This document shows positions 28,521-38,015 of a DNA stretch of 64,000 bases, one piece after another. Position 1 is the first letter of the stretch. Every line of letters begins with the position of its first letter. Position numbers and translations under genes: made by a program. Under the pieces are notes generated by a model, which saw only the letters and a program-made list of their open reading frames with translations, made no database searches and was not told the origin of the DNA. Source of the DNA: Octadecabacter arcticus 238 (GTDB lineage Bacteria > Pseudomonadota > Alphaproteobacteria > Rhodobacterales > Rhodobacteraceae); the NCBI RefSeq assembly GCF_000155735.2, contig NC_020908.1, positions 1,617,001-1,681,000 on the forward strand. The letters are read 5' to 3'.

Positions 28521-29760
28521 TCATGCAGCAGCCCTTTGTGTTTTTGGCGGCGCTCTGGGATGTTGGGCTGGTGCGATTGTGTCGACGATTATCAACTGCC
28601 CGCCACAACATGGGCAAGGCAGAGCAAGAACACGAGGAGGTTCATCTGCATCGTTGATGGTGTTGCCTTTATCGTGCTCCTTGTGAGGGGTTTTGGCCCC
28701 CAGCAGTTGCCGGATCCGCGCGATATTGGCCGTGCGGTTGCTATTCCCATAGAACCCATAATGTCGGATGCGGTGCTGGCCTCTGGGCAGCACGTGGATC
28801 AGGAACCGGCGAATGAACTCATTTGTGGATCAGGAACCGGCGAATGAACTCATTTGTGGATAAGGACATGGTCGTGTGGCGGCCCGCACCTTTGAGGCGA
28901 TAGTCCTTGGCGCGGAAGGTGACGTTTTGCGCATCGAAACGGATCAACCGGCTGTTTGAAATGGCAATCCGATGTGTGTAGCGCGATAGGTATGCCAGCA
29001 CCGCTTTTGGCCCGGTGAAGGGTTCTTTGGCGTAGACCACCCATTCGATTTTACGCAGCGGTTGCAGGAAAGTGTCAAAGACATTTCGATCTGCAAGGTT
29101 TGTGAGATCGCCGAAGAATTGCAGTTTCCCGACCATGTGCAGCTTGGCCAGCCCTTCCAGAATGAGCCGCCGATACAAGCGGGATAGAACGTGGACAGAC
29201 AGGAAGAAGTTCTTGCGGCAGGCGATCCATTTTGAACCATCTGTCGAAAGCCCTCCCCCCGGCACGATCATATGGACATGGGGGTGGTGGGTCATCGCCG
29301 AGCCCCAAGTGTGAAGGACCGACGTTATGCCAACCTTTGCCCCCAGATGTTTAGGATCAGCGGCGATTCTGACCACAGTGTCCGCGCTTGCCCGCATCAG
29401 AAGATTATAGATCTCGCGTTTGTTCTGATATGCGATGTCAGCAATCTGCTTTGGCAAGGTGAAGACCAGATGGAAATACCGCACAGGCAGCAGTTCAGCC
29501 TCACGTGCCGCAAGCCATATCTTCGCTGCACCCGCCTGGCATTTTGGGCAGTGACGGTTGCGGCATGAGTTGTAGGCGATATGCTCATGCGCGCAGTCGG
29601 CGCAGCGCGCGACATGACCGCCAAGCGCCGCGGTTCGACAGCGCTCAATCGCACTCATGACTTTGAACTGGTTCAGGCTGATGTGTCCTGCGTTTGCGGC
29701 ACGCCAAGCAGCACCATGGTCACGGAAGATATCCGCGACCTCCAGTGATCGACTGGGCAT
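28521..29760 (-). pseudogene. IS91-family transposase, frameshifted by a 31-bp duplication
   Basis: Matches the intact 402-residue protein at 6964 up to IRRFLIH (about residue 312), including the zinc-binding and HUH motifs. A tandem 31-bp duplication at 28794-28855 then shifts the frame and gives a stop after one more residue. The remaining 90 codons, with LLGAKTPHKEHD and CPCCGGQL, continue in another frame to 28521. HUH and tyrosine motifs lie in the retained part, but loss of the C-terminus probably inactivates it. Confidence 0.9.
28794..28855. repeat. 31-bp tandem duplication inside the IS91 transposase
   Basis: GTGGATCAGGAACCGGCGAA plus the next 11 bases occur twice back to back (28794-28824 and 28825-28855). 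Copy 1 of the element has the unit once. Replication slippage is the likely origin. Confidence 0.95.
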
Positions 29761-29766
29761 GGTGGC

Positions 29767-30681
29767 CTATGAAGGCTTAGGCTTGCCCTTCTTCCGCTTG
29801 GCTCCATTCAGATCATCCAGCGGACTGTCCACTGCCGCAATCATGCCCGTGGCAACGCTGGCATAGCGCGCAGTAGTTGTCAGTTTGGAATGCCCGAGCA
29901 AGGCTTGGATCACCCGGATATCGACGCCGCGCTCCAACAGATGGGTTGCAAAACTGTGCCTCAACGTGTGCAGCGTGACCGGTTTGGTGATCCCGGCTTC
30001 CCGCGCGGTCTCTTTAAATAGCCGCGATATCTGTCGCGCTGAGAGGTGTTTGCCGCGATAGCCGGGAAAGAGGACCCGCTCGGGTGCAGGAACATCCTTG
30101 TCCTGACCGGTCGGCCGTTCTTTCCACCAGTCGCGCAGCAGGCTCAAAATATCGACAGGCAGCATGACGATGCGATCCTTGCGCCCCTTCGATTGCACGA
30201 TGCGGATGATTTCCTGATCGCTATCAATATCACCAACTTTGAGCCGCACGACCTCGCCCGCACGCATCCCGCAGCCATAAGCCAGCGACAACATCACGCG
30301 CGCCTTCAGGCTCGGAGCCATAGCCAGAATGCGTTTAATCTCCTTTTTGCTCAGCACCAGTGGTACTTTCACCGGTTCCTTCAAATGGAAGATCTCGGCC
30401 ACAAGATCATGCCGTCGAAGGGTCACGCGGAGCAGAAACTTGACCCCTGTCATCGTTTGGTTTCGGGTGCAGATGCTGACGCCGCTCTCGATCAGGTGTT
30501 GTTGGAAATACTTCACATCGTCTGGCGTGGCCGTCTCTGGCGAGCGCCCTAACCAAGCCGCAAAACGCTTACAGGCGCGCAGGTGACTACTCTGTGATGC
30601 AGGGCCGAGATTGCGCCCTGACATATCGGAAATCATGCGCGCACGAAGGGGCGTCGTTGGTGTCGATTGTTGAATGTTCAT
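29767..30681 (-). CDS. IS91-associated tyrosine recombinase (XerC/D-like), intact
   Basis: Site-specific recombinase, 304 residues from ATG 30681 (MNIQQSTPTT); an in-frame ATG at 30729 would add 16 residues. The N-terminal core-binding domain (SSHLRACKRFAAWLGRSPET) is followed by the catalytic domain: GCGMRAGEV with the first Arg, LHTLRHSFATHLLERG with His-x-x-Arg, LLGHSKLTTTARYA with His and the nucleophilic Tyr. The gene precedes the HUH transposase by six bases. Pairing of a tyrosine recombinase with an IS91-type transposase is seen in other proteobacterial elements; its role in movement is not established by this sequence. Confidence 0.92.
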   Translation of the reverse strand: MNIQQSTPTTPLRARMISDMSGRNLGPASQSSHLRACKRFAAWLGRSPETATPDDVKYFQQHLIESGVSICTRNQTMTGVKFLLRVTLRRHDLVAEIFHLKEPVKVPLVLSKKEIKRILAMAPSLKARVMLSLAYGCGMRAGEVVRLKVGDIDSDQEIIRIVQSKGRKDRIVMLPVDILSLLRDWWKERPTGQDKDVPAPERVLFPGYRGKHLSARQISRLFKETAREAGITKPVTLHTLRHSFATHLLERGVDIRVIQALLGHSKLTTTARYASVATGMIAAVDSPLDDLNGAKRKKGKPKPS

Positions 30682-30861
30682 CGGAATATCCTCTGTCAAT
30701 CGAGGCAAAATCACCTCGACCAACAGCACACACCCAAAATCTAGAATCGCGCAACAAATCCCTGTTAAGCCCTACACCCGCAGCAAGCGCCCCTATCGCG
30801 GAGCGATTTAGTGCTTGGGCCGGTTGTGATTGAATTGCCTGCTCCTGAACCCCGGCATACT

Positions 30862-32142
30862 CTAGCCTGCCGCTTCTTCGGCTTCTGCGTTCTCGGCTGC
30901 CCAGACAGCTGCGTCACTGACCGCTACGGCGGAGGCTGTGGGCACAAGGTTCAAATACGTGTCGGTCTCGGATACCGGAAGCGCCTCGCGTTGGCTTATG
31001 CGATAAAATGCATAAACTGCGATCGCCGCGAAGGTGCCGCCAAGCACGATCCAGAAGGCGAACGGGCCGAGAGCATCCATCGCGAATCCAATGGCAATTG
31101 GACCGATGATGGCACCCAACCCGAAGGTGAAGACCAGACCGCCCGAAGTTGCAGGCATGTCCTCAGCGGGCACGTTATCGTTGGTATAGGCCAGTAGTAG
31201 CGCGTATAGTGGCGTCGTCGTTCCACCTGCGAAGAAGGCCGCGCCCATTATAGGGACCAGCGGATCGGAGAAGAGCCAGTCAGGCGGGCTTTGCGCCATC
31301 CACCCCAACCCACAGGCCACCGCGCCAAGAAAAGCCGTGCCGCAGATGACCTTACGCCGGTCCAGCCTGTCGGACAGCCAGCCGATTGGAATCTGCATCA
31401 GCAGTGCGCCGCCAAAAAGCATCGCCACGAAGAGTGAAATTTGGTTGGCACTCAGGCCGATCTCGCTCCCGAAGACCGCACCCATCCCCGACTGGCTCGC
31501 ATAGATGCTACCCAGTAAGAAGATGCCGATGGTGCCGAGCGGCGAGGCGGCGAACAGCTCCTTGAGATTGCCGGGCTTTGCCACCTCGACGGGTGGTGCA
31601 GGTTGAACCGACAGCAAGATCGGTGCAAAGGAGATAGAAACCAAGATCGAGGCACCGATGAACAGCGCCGCATTGCCTGCATCTCCAAGGGTAAGCAGGC
31701 CCTGCGCCCCGATAATGCCCAACGTCTGAGCGAGCATATAGGCCGATAGCATCTTGCCGCGATTCTCGTTCGTAGAGGCGTTGTTAAGCCAGCTTTCGGC
31801 CACAACATAGATGCCCGACATGCAAAATCCGATGATGATCCGTAGGACCGTCCATGTCCAAGGCTCTGGCAATAACGTAAAGGCGATCAAGCCTGCAGAC
31901 ATGAAACTACCCAGCGCCGCGAAGACACGCACATGGCCCACCCTCTGGATCAGGACAGGAGTGAAACGCGCACCAGACAGGAAGCCCAGAAAGTAGCCCG
32001 AGGTCACGATCGATAGTTCGGTAGAGGAGAACCCCTCAATTCCGCCGCGCAGACCCATCAATGTGAAATGCATCCCGTTGCCGAGCATGATAAGAACGAT
32101 GCCTAAAAGGAGTGCCCAGACGGAGGCGAGCATTCTTATCAT
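30862..32142 (-). CDS. MFS transporter (YcaD/sugar-efflux type)
   Basis: Inner-membrane major facilitator of 426 residues with about 12 hydrophobic spans. The first is VWALLLGIVLIMLGNGMHF. SGARFTPVLIQRVGHVRVF carries the loop 2-3 motif, with a related one in IGWLSDRLDRRKVI near the middle. The N-terminal GMHFTLMGLRGGIEGFSSTE matches YcaD-like MFS proteins. The substrate is unknown. The C-terminus is alanine/glutamate rich. The IS91-type element ends 40 bp beyond the stop, and no partner gene is adjacent. Confidence 0.88.
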   Translation of the reverse strand: MIRMLASVWALLLGIVLIMLGNGMHFTLMGLRGGIEGFSSTELSIVTSGYFLGFLSGARFTPVLIQRVGHVRVFAALGSFMSAGLIAFTLLPEPWTWTVLRIIIGFCMSGIYVVAESWLNNASTNENRGKMLSAYMLAQTLGIIGAQGLLTLGDAGNAALFIGASILVSISFAPILLSVQPAPPVEVAKPGNLKELFAASPLGTIGIFLLGSIYASQSGMGAVFGSEIGLSANQISLFVAMLFGGALLMQIPIGWLSDRLDRRKVICGTAFLGAVACGLGWMAQSPPDWLFSDPLVPIMGAAFFAGGTTTPLYALLLAYTNDNVPAEDMPATSGGLVFTFGLGAIIGPIAIGFAMDALGPFAFWIVLGGTFAAIAVYAFYRISQREALPVSETDTYLNLVPTASAVAVSDAAVWAAENAEAEEAAG

Positions 32143-32482
32143 TTAAAGACTCCTTGCTGCAGTAGGTCGCGCTTCAAACCTACGATAAGTCAATGCTGCA
32201 AACGCAATGCCGCAACGCCGCATGCATCTCAGTTTGCGACATCATGCAGCTTTTGCCCAAGAATCGGTCCAAATGCTGCGTGATGAACGAACGGCCGGAA
32301 AGCGAAAGCTGCGCTGCAGCGTCATTACTCCTTTGCAACGGCAGCTCAGGGCCGGAAGTGTAGCTCGACACAAGAGGCGGATGCCGGACCTTCGCTGCAC
32401 TGGACGCTAACGACAGTAGTGCGGATGCAACCGCCTCTAATGCTGAAAGCACAAATGCCCGATTTTCTTCAATGACTGAAAC
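32143..32482. other. Intergenic region with a GACCTTCGCTGC repeat
   Basis: No gene seen. Contains GCCGGACCTTCGCTGCACTG at about 32384, one of the dispersed repeats also found near 10.2, 22.5, 34.9 and 57.6 kb. The MFS promoter should lie near the right-hand start, but I cannot assign boxes. Confidence 0.5.
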
Positions 32483-33436
32483 TTATCTGTGATGGAGGAT
32501 GCGCCCTATAGTGTTCATCAGTATTTGTGCTGCTAGGGTCGATGTGCATCCAGTTTGGTCATAATCTGGCGCAACCTCAACTAGGTCGACGCCCACAATA
32601 CTGCCGCGTCTTGCTAGCCCATCAATCAGTTCCAAAACCTCATAATAGATAAAACCGCCGTGGCTGGGCGTTCCTGTTCCGGGTGCAATTGATGGATCAA
32701 AGGCATCGATATCGATCGTGAGGTAGTAGTTAACACCTTCTGGAATTCGATCCAGCATGCCCTCGATGCCCAATTTCCGTACTTGGCGAACTGATTGAAT
32801 GTCCGACCCCATTTTGCGGGCATCGACATAACCGCCGCGCGCTGTGGAGGATACGTTGCGAATACCGATTTGGCTCAAGCCCGTTACATATGGTTTTTCA
32901 GCGGCGCGGCGCATTGGATTTCCATGGTCATACCTAACTCCGTGGCGCTCATCCACAAAATCGAGATGTGCGTCGATCTGGACCACGTGGATCGGCCCTT
33001 GGTCGTCAAAGGCGTTGATGCAGGGGATGTTGACCGAATGGTCGCCCCCCATCACAACAGGAATTGCGCCTGCGGAAAGAATTTTCCGAACACCATATTC
33101 GATGTTAGCGTGACTTTTCATCGTATCAGTATGGATGATATCCGCATCACCGATATCGACGATCTTGACCTTCGAGGGTTCTAGATAAGTTATGTCGTCC
33201 TCGTGATCGTAAGCACCTGCATGACCGAATGAAAAGAGGGTGGAGGCTTCGCGGATGGCGCGCGGACCCATTCGGGCACCTGAACGCCACTGGCAGCCAA
33301 AATCGTAAGGTGCACTAAGAACAGCCACATCTGCATCAACTGCATTCCAGTCCTCTACGTATGGGTACTTTCCAAACGTACAAATCCCAACGAATGGCAG
33401 GTTGAGGCGTCCGCCCTCATATCCATGGTCCGACAT
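32483..33436 (-). CDS. speB: Ureohydrolase family protein (agmatinase-like)
   Basis: Manganese-dependent hydrolase of the arginase/agmatinase family; agmatinase converts agmatine to putrescine and urea. ATG 33436 (MSDHGYEGGRL) is chosen because AAAGGA lies upstream; earlier ATGs give an atypical extension. 317 residues. Metal-binding motifs in order: VMGGDHSVNIPCI, QIDAHLDFVDERHGVRYDHG and LTIDIDAFDPSIAPGTGTPS. SGARMGPRAIREAS is the conserved N-terminal signature. Guanidinopropionase or guanidinobutyrase activity is equally possible from motifs, so the symbol is tentative. Monocistronic here. Confidence 0.85.
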   Translation of the reverse strand: MSDHGYEGGRLNLPFVGICTFGKYPYVEDWNAVDADVAVLSAPYDFGCQWRSGARMGPRAIREASTLFSFGHAGAYDHEDDITYLEPSKVKIVDIGDADIIHTDTMKSHANIEYGVRKILSAGAIPVVMGGDHSVNIPCINAFDDQGPIHVVQIDAHLDFVDERHGVRYDHGNPMRRAAEKPYVTGLSQIGIRNVSSTARGGYVDARKMGSDIQSVRQVRKLGIEGMLDRIPEGVNYYLTIDIDAFDPSIAPGTGTPSHGGFIYYEVLELIDGLARRGSIVGVDLVEVAPDYDQTGCTSTLAAQILMNTIGRILHHR

Positions 33437-33867
33437 TTTCGATTCCTTTTCCATTTCTTGAGATAGGGTTGTGACAGATGACCTTGAGAAAACCTGGTTT
33501 TTTTGGTTACTGTTCTGATTACGACAAGCATAAAGCAAACCTTAGCCGCGCCGCTGTAAATCTGCAAAAGGCTCAATGCAGCCGCTCGCTGCGAACGTGA
33601 TGAAGGGCCATTTGGAGACATGTTTTGCGTTCGCAATTGAAGCTTCTGCCATCGCTGTCTTGACGCGCTAACACCCATGAAATAAGAAGCTTTTAGTAAG
33701 CGGGCGTCTTGTAATGGTTAAGACCCCAGTTTTCCAAACAAAAGTTCTGAGTTTCGTAAGGTTTCATTTGGCACCTTACTACTTCTTTTTGTTGACTTTT
33801 ATTTTGCATTGGGTTGCGTGGGGTAGCGCACAGTTGCGTGGCGTTACCTACAAAAGGCCGACAGAAT
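33437..33867. other. Intergenic region before the integrase; direct repeats
   Basis: No gene. GTTGCGTGG occurs at 33813-33821 and again at 33833-33841, 20 bp apart and directly upstream of the integrase start. Such repeats can be integrase arm sites, so this may be an attachment-site region, but no tRNA or duplicated core was recognised. Confidence 0.4.
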
Positions 33868-34944
33868 ATGCCAAAGCTCACAGAGACGTTTTCTAACAAA
33901 TTGCCGCACGCGAAAGCAGGGACGGACAAGTACTGGGATGCGGAGATCAAAGGGCTGGTGCTCTTTGTGGGGAAGCGCTCGAAGACCTGGTACTTTCAGA
34001 AGGACGTTGGTGGTCAGACCAAGCGAATTCTGATTGGCAGGTTCCCCATCATCTCAGCGCAAGCTGCACGTCAGACGGCGCTTGGGTTTGCCTTGGAGAT
34101 GGGCAGAGGGGCAGGGAAGGCGGCTCAGATTGGCGCGCCCACTTTGGAGGCCGCAATGGAAGTGTATCTGGCACGTCCAAAGCTGCGTTCTGAGACCAAC
34201 AAGGTTGGGATGCGCGCTCAGCTTACGCTTCATCTGAAAGACTGGATGCGCCTGCCCCTAGACGAGATCAGCAAGGCGATGACAGTGCGCCGTCATCACG
34301 ACATGGCTGGATCGCCGTCAGCCGCCAATCATGTGCTTCGCAGCTTTCGCGCCATCTACAACCATGCCCGCCGGACTTGCGATCTGCCGGAATGTCCGAC
34401 CATGGCAATCGAGTGGTTTGAAGATAAGCCGGACGGGCGGATTATTGAGAACCTGAAGCACTGGCGTAAGACGATTGATGATCTGCCCAATCCAATCCAT
34501 CGGGTATTCTACGAGCTTCTGTTGTTTACCGGCCTTCGCAAAACTGAAGTGTTCACCTTGAAGTGGGAGCAAGTACTGGAAGACCGGATCCATCTGCCAA
34601 TGACGAAGAATGGGAGGAGCTTCGACCTTCCGATCTCGCAGCTGCACCATGAGATCTTGGCACCGCTTCGCCCTCTGAGCAGCGACTGGGTGTTTCCATC
34701 ACCAAAATCAGAGACAGGTCACATCACGAGGCCGGTAAGGCTCAAGTATAATCCGCATATGCACCGCCGGACATTCGCGACGGTTGCGATGGAAGCAGGA
34801 GTGCTGGAGGAGATCGTGGGGCGGTTGCTCAATCACACGCCGCTATCGATCACTGGGCAAAGATATACGCGGCCGTCGTTGGATGCGTTGCGTCCGTCGA
34901 TGGAGATTGCCTGCGCCGAACTCCTGAACCGCATCGACAACTGA
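33868..34944 (+). CDS. int: P4-type tyrosine integrase
   Basis: Integrase of genomic islands, 358 residues from ATG 33868 (MPKLTETFSNKLPHAK); an in-frame ATG at 33814 would add 18 residues. The N-terminal DUF4102-like arm-binding domain (YWDAEIKGLVLFVGKRSKTW, RILIGRFPIISAQAAR) is followed by a core-binding region. The catalytic domain has FTGLRKTEVFTLKW (Arg), NPHMHRRTFATVAMEAGVLE (His-x-Arg region), LLNHTPLSITGQRY (His and Tyr). All catalytic residues are present. It opens the IS-rich accessory block, and a close but truncated relative lies at 43520. Confidence 0.92.
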   Translation: MPKLTETFSNKLPHAKAGTDKYWDAEIKGLVLFVGKRSKTWYFQKDVGGQTKRILIGRFPIISAQAARQTALGFALEMGRGAGKAAQIGAPTLEAAMEVYLARPKLRSETNKVGMRAQLTLHLKDWMRLPLDEISKAMTVRRHHDMAGSPSAANHVLRSFRAIYNHARRTCDLPECPTMAIEWFEDKPDGRIIENLKHWRKTIDDLPNPIHRVFYELLLFTGLRKTEVFTLKWEQVLEDRIHLPMTKNGRSFDLPISQLHHEILAPLRPLSSDWVFPSPKSETGHITRPVRLKYNPHMHRRTFATVAMEAGVLEEIVGRLLNHTPLSITGQRYTRPSLDALRPSMEIACAELLNRIDN

Positions 34945-35081
34945 ACAAAAAGCTTAATTGCGGACCTTCGCTCTGTTTGAAGCAAAGGCCTGTAAAAAGC
35001 CCAAACTGAACTTCGTCCCGTTTTCCGGACATTTTGCTTATAGACCCTACGCTGCCATTTTCCAAGTCATATCTTCGAAAG

Positions 35082-36215
35082 TGTATAGGTTCAGGTGTTT
35101 TGAGACTCACACGACTTTGGCCTGAGTGATTCGAATTTACTCCATTGGTGTCTTGCCTTTCAAGGCATGATGAGGCCTGAATGTGTTGTATTTATCGACG
35201 GCTTTTCGAAGTTCAAACCGCATCGCTCCTATGCTGTCGGCAATGAGATCACGACATGCATAGAACTCTTCGCGGAAGGTGCGGTTACCGCGCTCGACAC
35301 CACCGTTGTATTTTGGCCTTGCTGGCGGCAGCACAATGAGCGGGATCTCCATCTGTTCGCACGCTGTCTCAAAATCGGCCATAAACTCAGACCCGCCATC
35401 GACTTGAATTGAGATGATCTTATAGGGAGCTATTTCCACGAGTTCTTGCAAAAACCGTTTGGCAGAGCGTGCCGTGGCATTCGAATAAACTTGCGCGTGG
35501 ATATGCTTGCTACACCTCTCCCAGGCTTGAAAGTGTTTGCACGTGACGCCGTTCTTCGTGGCAGTCATATGATCGATCTGCACACGCTCGCCAACCACAA
35601 TATCTTTGTAATCCCTATATTTCCATCCCTTGGCATGCCCCTTGGAAAAATTACGCTTGCGCTTTTGGGGCGCAGATCTTGATCGTGTGATCAGGCCTTT
35701 TTTCCTTAGAAAGCTCAAAATGCGCCCCACGGTGCTATCGCTCATGGTTTGCTTTTTGTCGCGACGCAAGATGGCCCCTATTTTCTCCTTACCGTAGGTT
35801 TCATTGTCGCGGCGGGCCTCAAGCACCAATTGCTTTTCTGCCTCGCCCCACTGTGACTTGTTGCAGCGTTTGGGAGCCTTTGAAGGCGGTATGATTGCCT
35901 GCGCCAAATCCTTCAAAATACGCTTGTGACGGTAATATGTCGCGCGCGAGATGCCGACGAATTCAGCGCACTTTGATAGAGAAACGCCCTCTGTACGTAA
36001 GTCGTCCCATTGCCGAACCTGACCTTCGTATTTGATACGGTACACGTCCAAACATTCTTGTGTCCGCGCCCAAGCATAAAGTTTATAAACGTTCTTGTGC
36101 AGTCCGATGATTTGCATATTGGCCTCGTGAGCTGGTTTCTTTCAATTCTCAGTCTCCGAGGTCGCCTAAATCTTGGCAACAAAATTTTGTCTCACATCTA
36201 TCTGAACTTATTCAT
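35082..36215 (-). mobile_element. IS481-like element inside IS3-B
   Basis: 1134 bp with TSD AAG (35079-35081 and 36216-36218). The empty site CGAAAGCCTG is inferred from copy 2 of IS3-B. Ends are TGTATAGGTTCAGGTG and, read inward from the right, ATGAATAAGTTCAGATAG, which share TTCAG and GAGAC blocks. It contains one transposase gene. Confidence 0.85.
35137..36117 (-). CDS. IS481-like transposase (DDE integrase core)
   Basis: Single-gene DDE transposase, 326 residues. The N-terminal helix-turn-helix segment reads GVSLSKCAEFVGISRATYYR; then GKEKIGAILRRDKKQTMSDS is a second DNA-binding region. The catalytic core has VQIDHMTATKNG (Asp), SIQVDGGSEFMADFE (Asp) and YNGGVERGNRTFREEF (Glu), ending TFRPHHALKGKTPME. 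Layout with one long frame fits IS481 rather than the two-frame IS3 type. All residues are intact, and only one copy is in the window. Confidence 0.88.
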   Translation of the reverse strand: MQIIGLHKNVYKLYAWARTQECLDVYRIKYEGQVRQWDDLRTEGVSLSKCAEFVGISRATYYRHKRILKDLAQAIIPPSKAPKRCNKSQWGEAEKQLVLEARRDNETYGKEKIGAILRRDKKQTMSDSTVGRILSFLRKKGLITRSRSAPQKRKRNFSKGHAKGWKYRDYKDIVVGERVQIDHMTATKNGVTCKHFQAWERCSKHIHAQVYSNATARSAKRFLQELVEIAPYKIISIQVDGGSEFMADFETACEQMEIPLIVLPPARPKYNGGVERGNRTFREEFYACRDLIADSIGAMRFELRKAVDKYNTFRPHHALKGKTPME

Positions 36216-37083
36216 AAGCCTGTTTTGGCGTTTTGTAGCCGACGCCTGAATGACGGCGCTGGCGGTTGTAGAAGACCTCAATGTATTCGAAGATGGCGGC
36301 CTTGGCCTCAGCGTGTGTTCTAAAGCGCCGCTGGTGAACCATCTCCTTTTTCAATGAAGCAAAGAAGCTTTCCATCGGCGCATTGTCGAGGCATTGGCCC
36401 TTGCGGCTCATGGATTGAGTGAGTTTCGCCTTTTTGATCAGCTTGCGATAGTCCCCGCCAGCATATTGGCCGCCCCTATCGGAGTGGTGTATCAATCCCG
36501 GAACCGGGCCTCTGCGTCCCAGAGCCATCTCGAGGGCGGCGCAGCAAAGCTCCGCACGCATGTGATCCTCCATCGCCCAACCGACGATCTCACGCGTGAC
36601 CATGTCCTTCACGCCAGCCAGATAAAGCCAGCCTTCGTCCGTGTCGATATAGGTGATATCCGCCAGCCAAACGGCATTAGGCGTCTGGCTGTAGAATTTC
36701 TGTTCCAACAAGTTTGGGGATGGCTTCAGCTTATGATTGCTGTCCGTTGTGATTGGCTTTCTACGCTTGCGAAGAAGCGGGGACACCTTGTGTTCCTTCA
36801 TTATTCTCGCAACACGGCGCTCGGAGACGACCTCACTATCCGCCAGTAAGTCTTGGTGAATACGCTTTGATCCATAACATTTCTTACTGGCCTTGAAGAA
36901 GGTTTTTATCTTGGGAAGCAACGCCTGATCCCGAGCGTCGCGATTAGCTTGATGCTGATCACGTGCAGGCTGACTGGCTGGGAACCCGTAGAACCAGCCC
37001 CGGGATATCTCTAGAAGACGGCATAATATTGAAACCGCGTATTGAGCTTTATGGGCGGTGACGAAAGCACGCTTGTTCGTCAT
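36216..37083 (-). pseudogene. IS3-B OrfB, C-terminus cut by the IS481-like element
   Basis: Identical in plan to the 299-residue protein at 47268 but ending ...GYKTPKQAYE, where the inserted element supplies the last codons and stop. The last 10 native residues (FEDMTWKMAA end) are on the far side of the insertion near 35050-35080. The DDE triad (VWLADITYI, IHHSDRGGQY, NAPMESFFASLK) is retained, so the short loss may be tolerable, but the element is split and cannot move as a unit. Confidence 0.9.
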
Positions 37084-37376
37084 GGTTTCACCAGCCGCGC
37101 CGCGAAAAAAGCGGATGCTTTGTGCAAAATCTCCACTTCCTCAGCAAGCCGCTTGTTGTCTTTGCGAAGGCGGAGCAATTCAGCCGCATCCGCCTGCTGA
37201 CGCCGTTTGGCTTCAACTGAGCCAAACGCCTCAATTTCCAAGCGCCACGTCTTCAGCTGCGTCCCAGTGATCCCAAGCTCCTTGGCAACGCTGCCTTGCG
37301 TCGCACCAGGCTCATATAACCGCTCAACTGCAGCTGCCTTATAATCGTCTGTATAATTGCGTCGATGTTGTCCCAT
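37080..37376 (-). CDS. IS3-B OrfA
   Basis: 98-residue OrfA with helix-turn-helix (YTDDYKAAAVERLYEPGATQ, then VAKELGITGTQLKTWR) and a C-terminal leucine-rich helix (LLRLRKDNKRLAEEVEILHK). Its stop overlaps the OrfB ATG by 4 bases. The in-frame T-TTT-TTC heptamer (ASAFF codons) gives a -1 shift into OrfB, as expected for IS3 elements. Ends AARLVKP here versus AARAVKP in copy 2. Confidence 0.92.
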   Translation of the reverse strand: MGQHRRNYTDDYKAAAVERLYEPGATQGSVAKELGITGTQLKTWRLEIEAFGSVEAKRRQQADAAELLRLRKDNKRLAEEVEILHKASAFFAARLVKP

Positions 37377-37514
37377 TTGGTGCCCCTTTCACGGACTGGG
37401 GTAAAGTACCCCAATGTCCGGCAACAGGGACGAAGTTCACAACAGGCTGTCACGCGTCCCCGGCATAGAAATGACACTTGGGATGCCTAGCTGATGAAAA
37501 ATGTCGTTGCTGTG

Positions 37515-37856
37515 TTAATGCATCTCGACGGCTTGAGCGGCGATGCTCTCGATGTCCGAGGAACGGATGCCGATATCGGCAAGATCTCGGTTCGACATAG
37601 CGGAGAGCTGGTTGAACGTACGATCATATATTGCTTTTTTGGCGTGGGATTCCGCATTGTCAGCTTTGGCCTGCTGAATGCGGGCCCTCAAGCCTTGTAG
37701 TGGGTGTGCGGGAAGAATGTTTGCAAATGTCACATCTTTGGTCTTTCGTTTCCAATGGTGGAATCCGATCCACCGCGTTTCGTATGCTTCCCAATTACGA
37801 TGTTTCTGCGCCCACACAATGCTCAGTGCTGCAAGGTCGATATGCAATCTAGTCAT
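37515..37856 (-). CDS. DUF1127 domain protein
   Basis: Small protein of 113 residues. The C-terminal third, FNQLSAMSNRDLADIGIRSS, is the DUF1127 (YjiS-like) motif. DUF1127 proteins are small, mostly alphaproteobacterial, and several influence RNA turnover or phosphate/carbon metabolism in studied species; here the role is unknown. The N-terminal 70 residues are longer than in the shortest (about 50-residue) members and rich in aromatic and basic residues. It is a chromosomal-type gene left between IS3-B and the DsbA-like gene. Confidence 0.75.
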   Translation of the reverse strand: MTRLHIDLAALSIVWAQKHRNWEAYETRWIGFHHWKRKTKDVTFANILPAHPLQGLRARIQQAKADNAESHAKKAIYDRTFNQLSAMSNRDLADIGIRSSDIESIAAQAVEMH

Positions 37857-38015
37857 GACGCATTATGGCTGCGTTTCGGTTGCAAAGTTAAAGTTGGCGA
37901 CAACGGTCACTTTGGGTTCAAAACAGATTTTCTCTTAGTGAGACAGGCACATGCTGACGGCCAACTTTTAGTTGTTCGCACGGCAGGCCATGGTGAAGAT
38001 TGCAGTAAACAGCCC

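Larger units (their letters stand above)
28172..30822 (-). mobile_element. IS91-type element, copy 2 (inverted)
   Basis: Same element as at 3298-8521 but on the minus strand and not split by IS66. It is 2651 bp, or 2620 bp without an internal 31-bp tandem duplication. It lies between the TPR/PIN gene remnant and an MFS transporter gene. The recombinase gene is intact here and the transposase is frameshifted, the reverse of copy 1. Confidence 0.93.
35007..37439 (-). mobile_element. IS3-family element 'IS3-B', copy 1, split by an IS481-like element
   Basis: Ends TGAACTTCGTCCCTGTTGCC (right, read inward) and TGAACTTCGTCCCGTTTTCC (left) form the inverted repeats. Without the 1134-bp insertion and its 3-bp duplication it is 1296 bp, the same as copy 2 at 46912-48207. 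No clear target duplication flanks this copy. It lies 63 bp after the integrase stop. Confidence 0.92.

Noticed and set aside
33437..33867. tRNA gene as the integration site of the P4-type integrase
   Set aside because: I found no cloverleaf or TTCGA-type arm near the integrase; the attachment site remains unknown.
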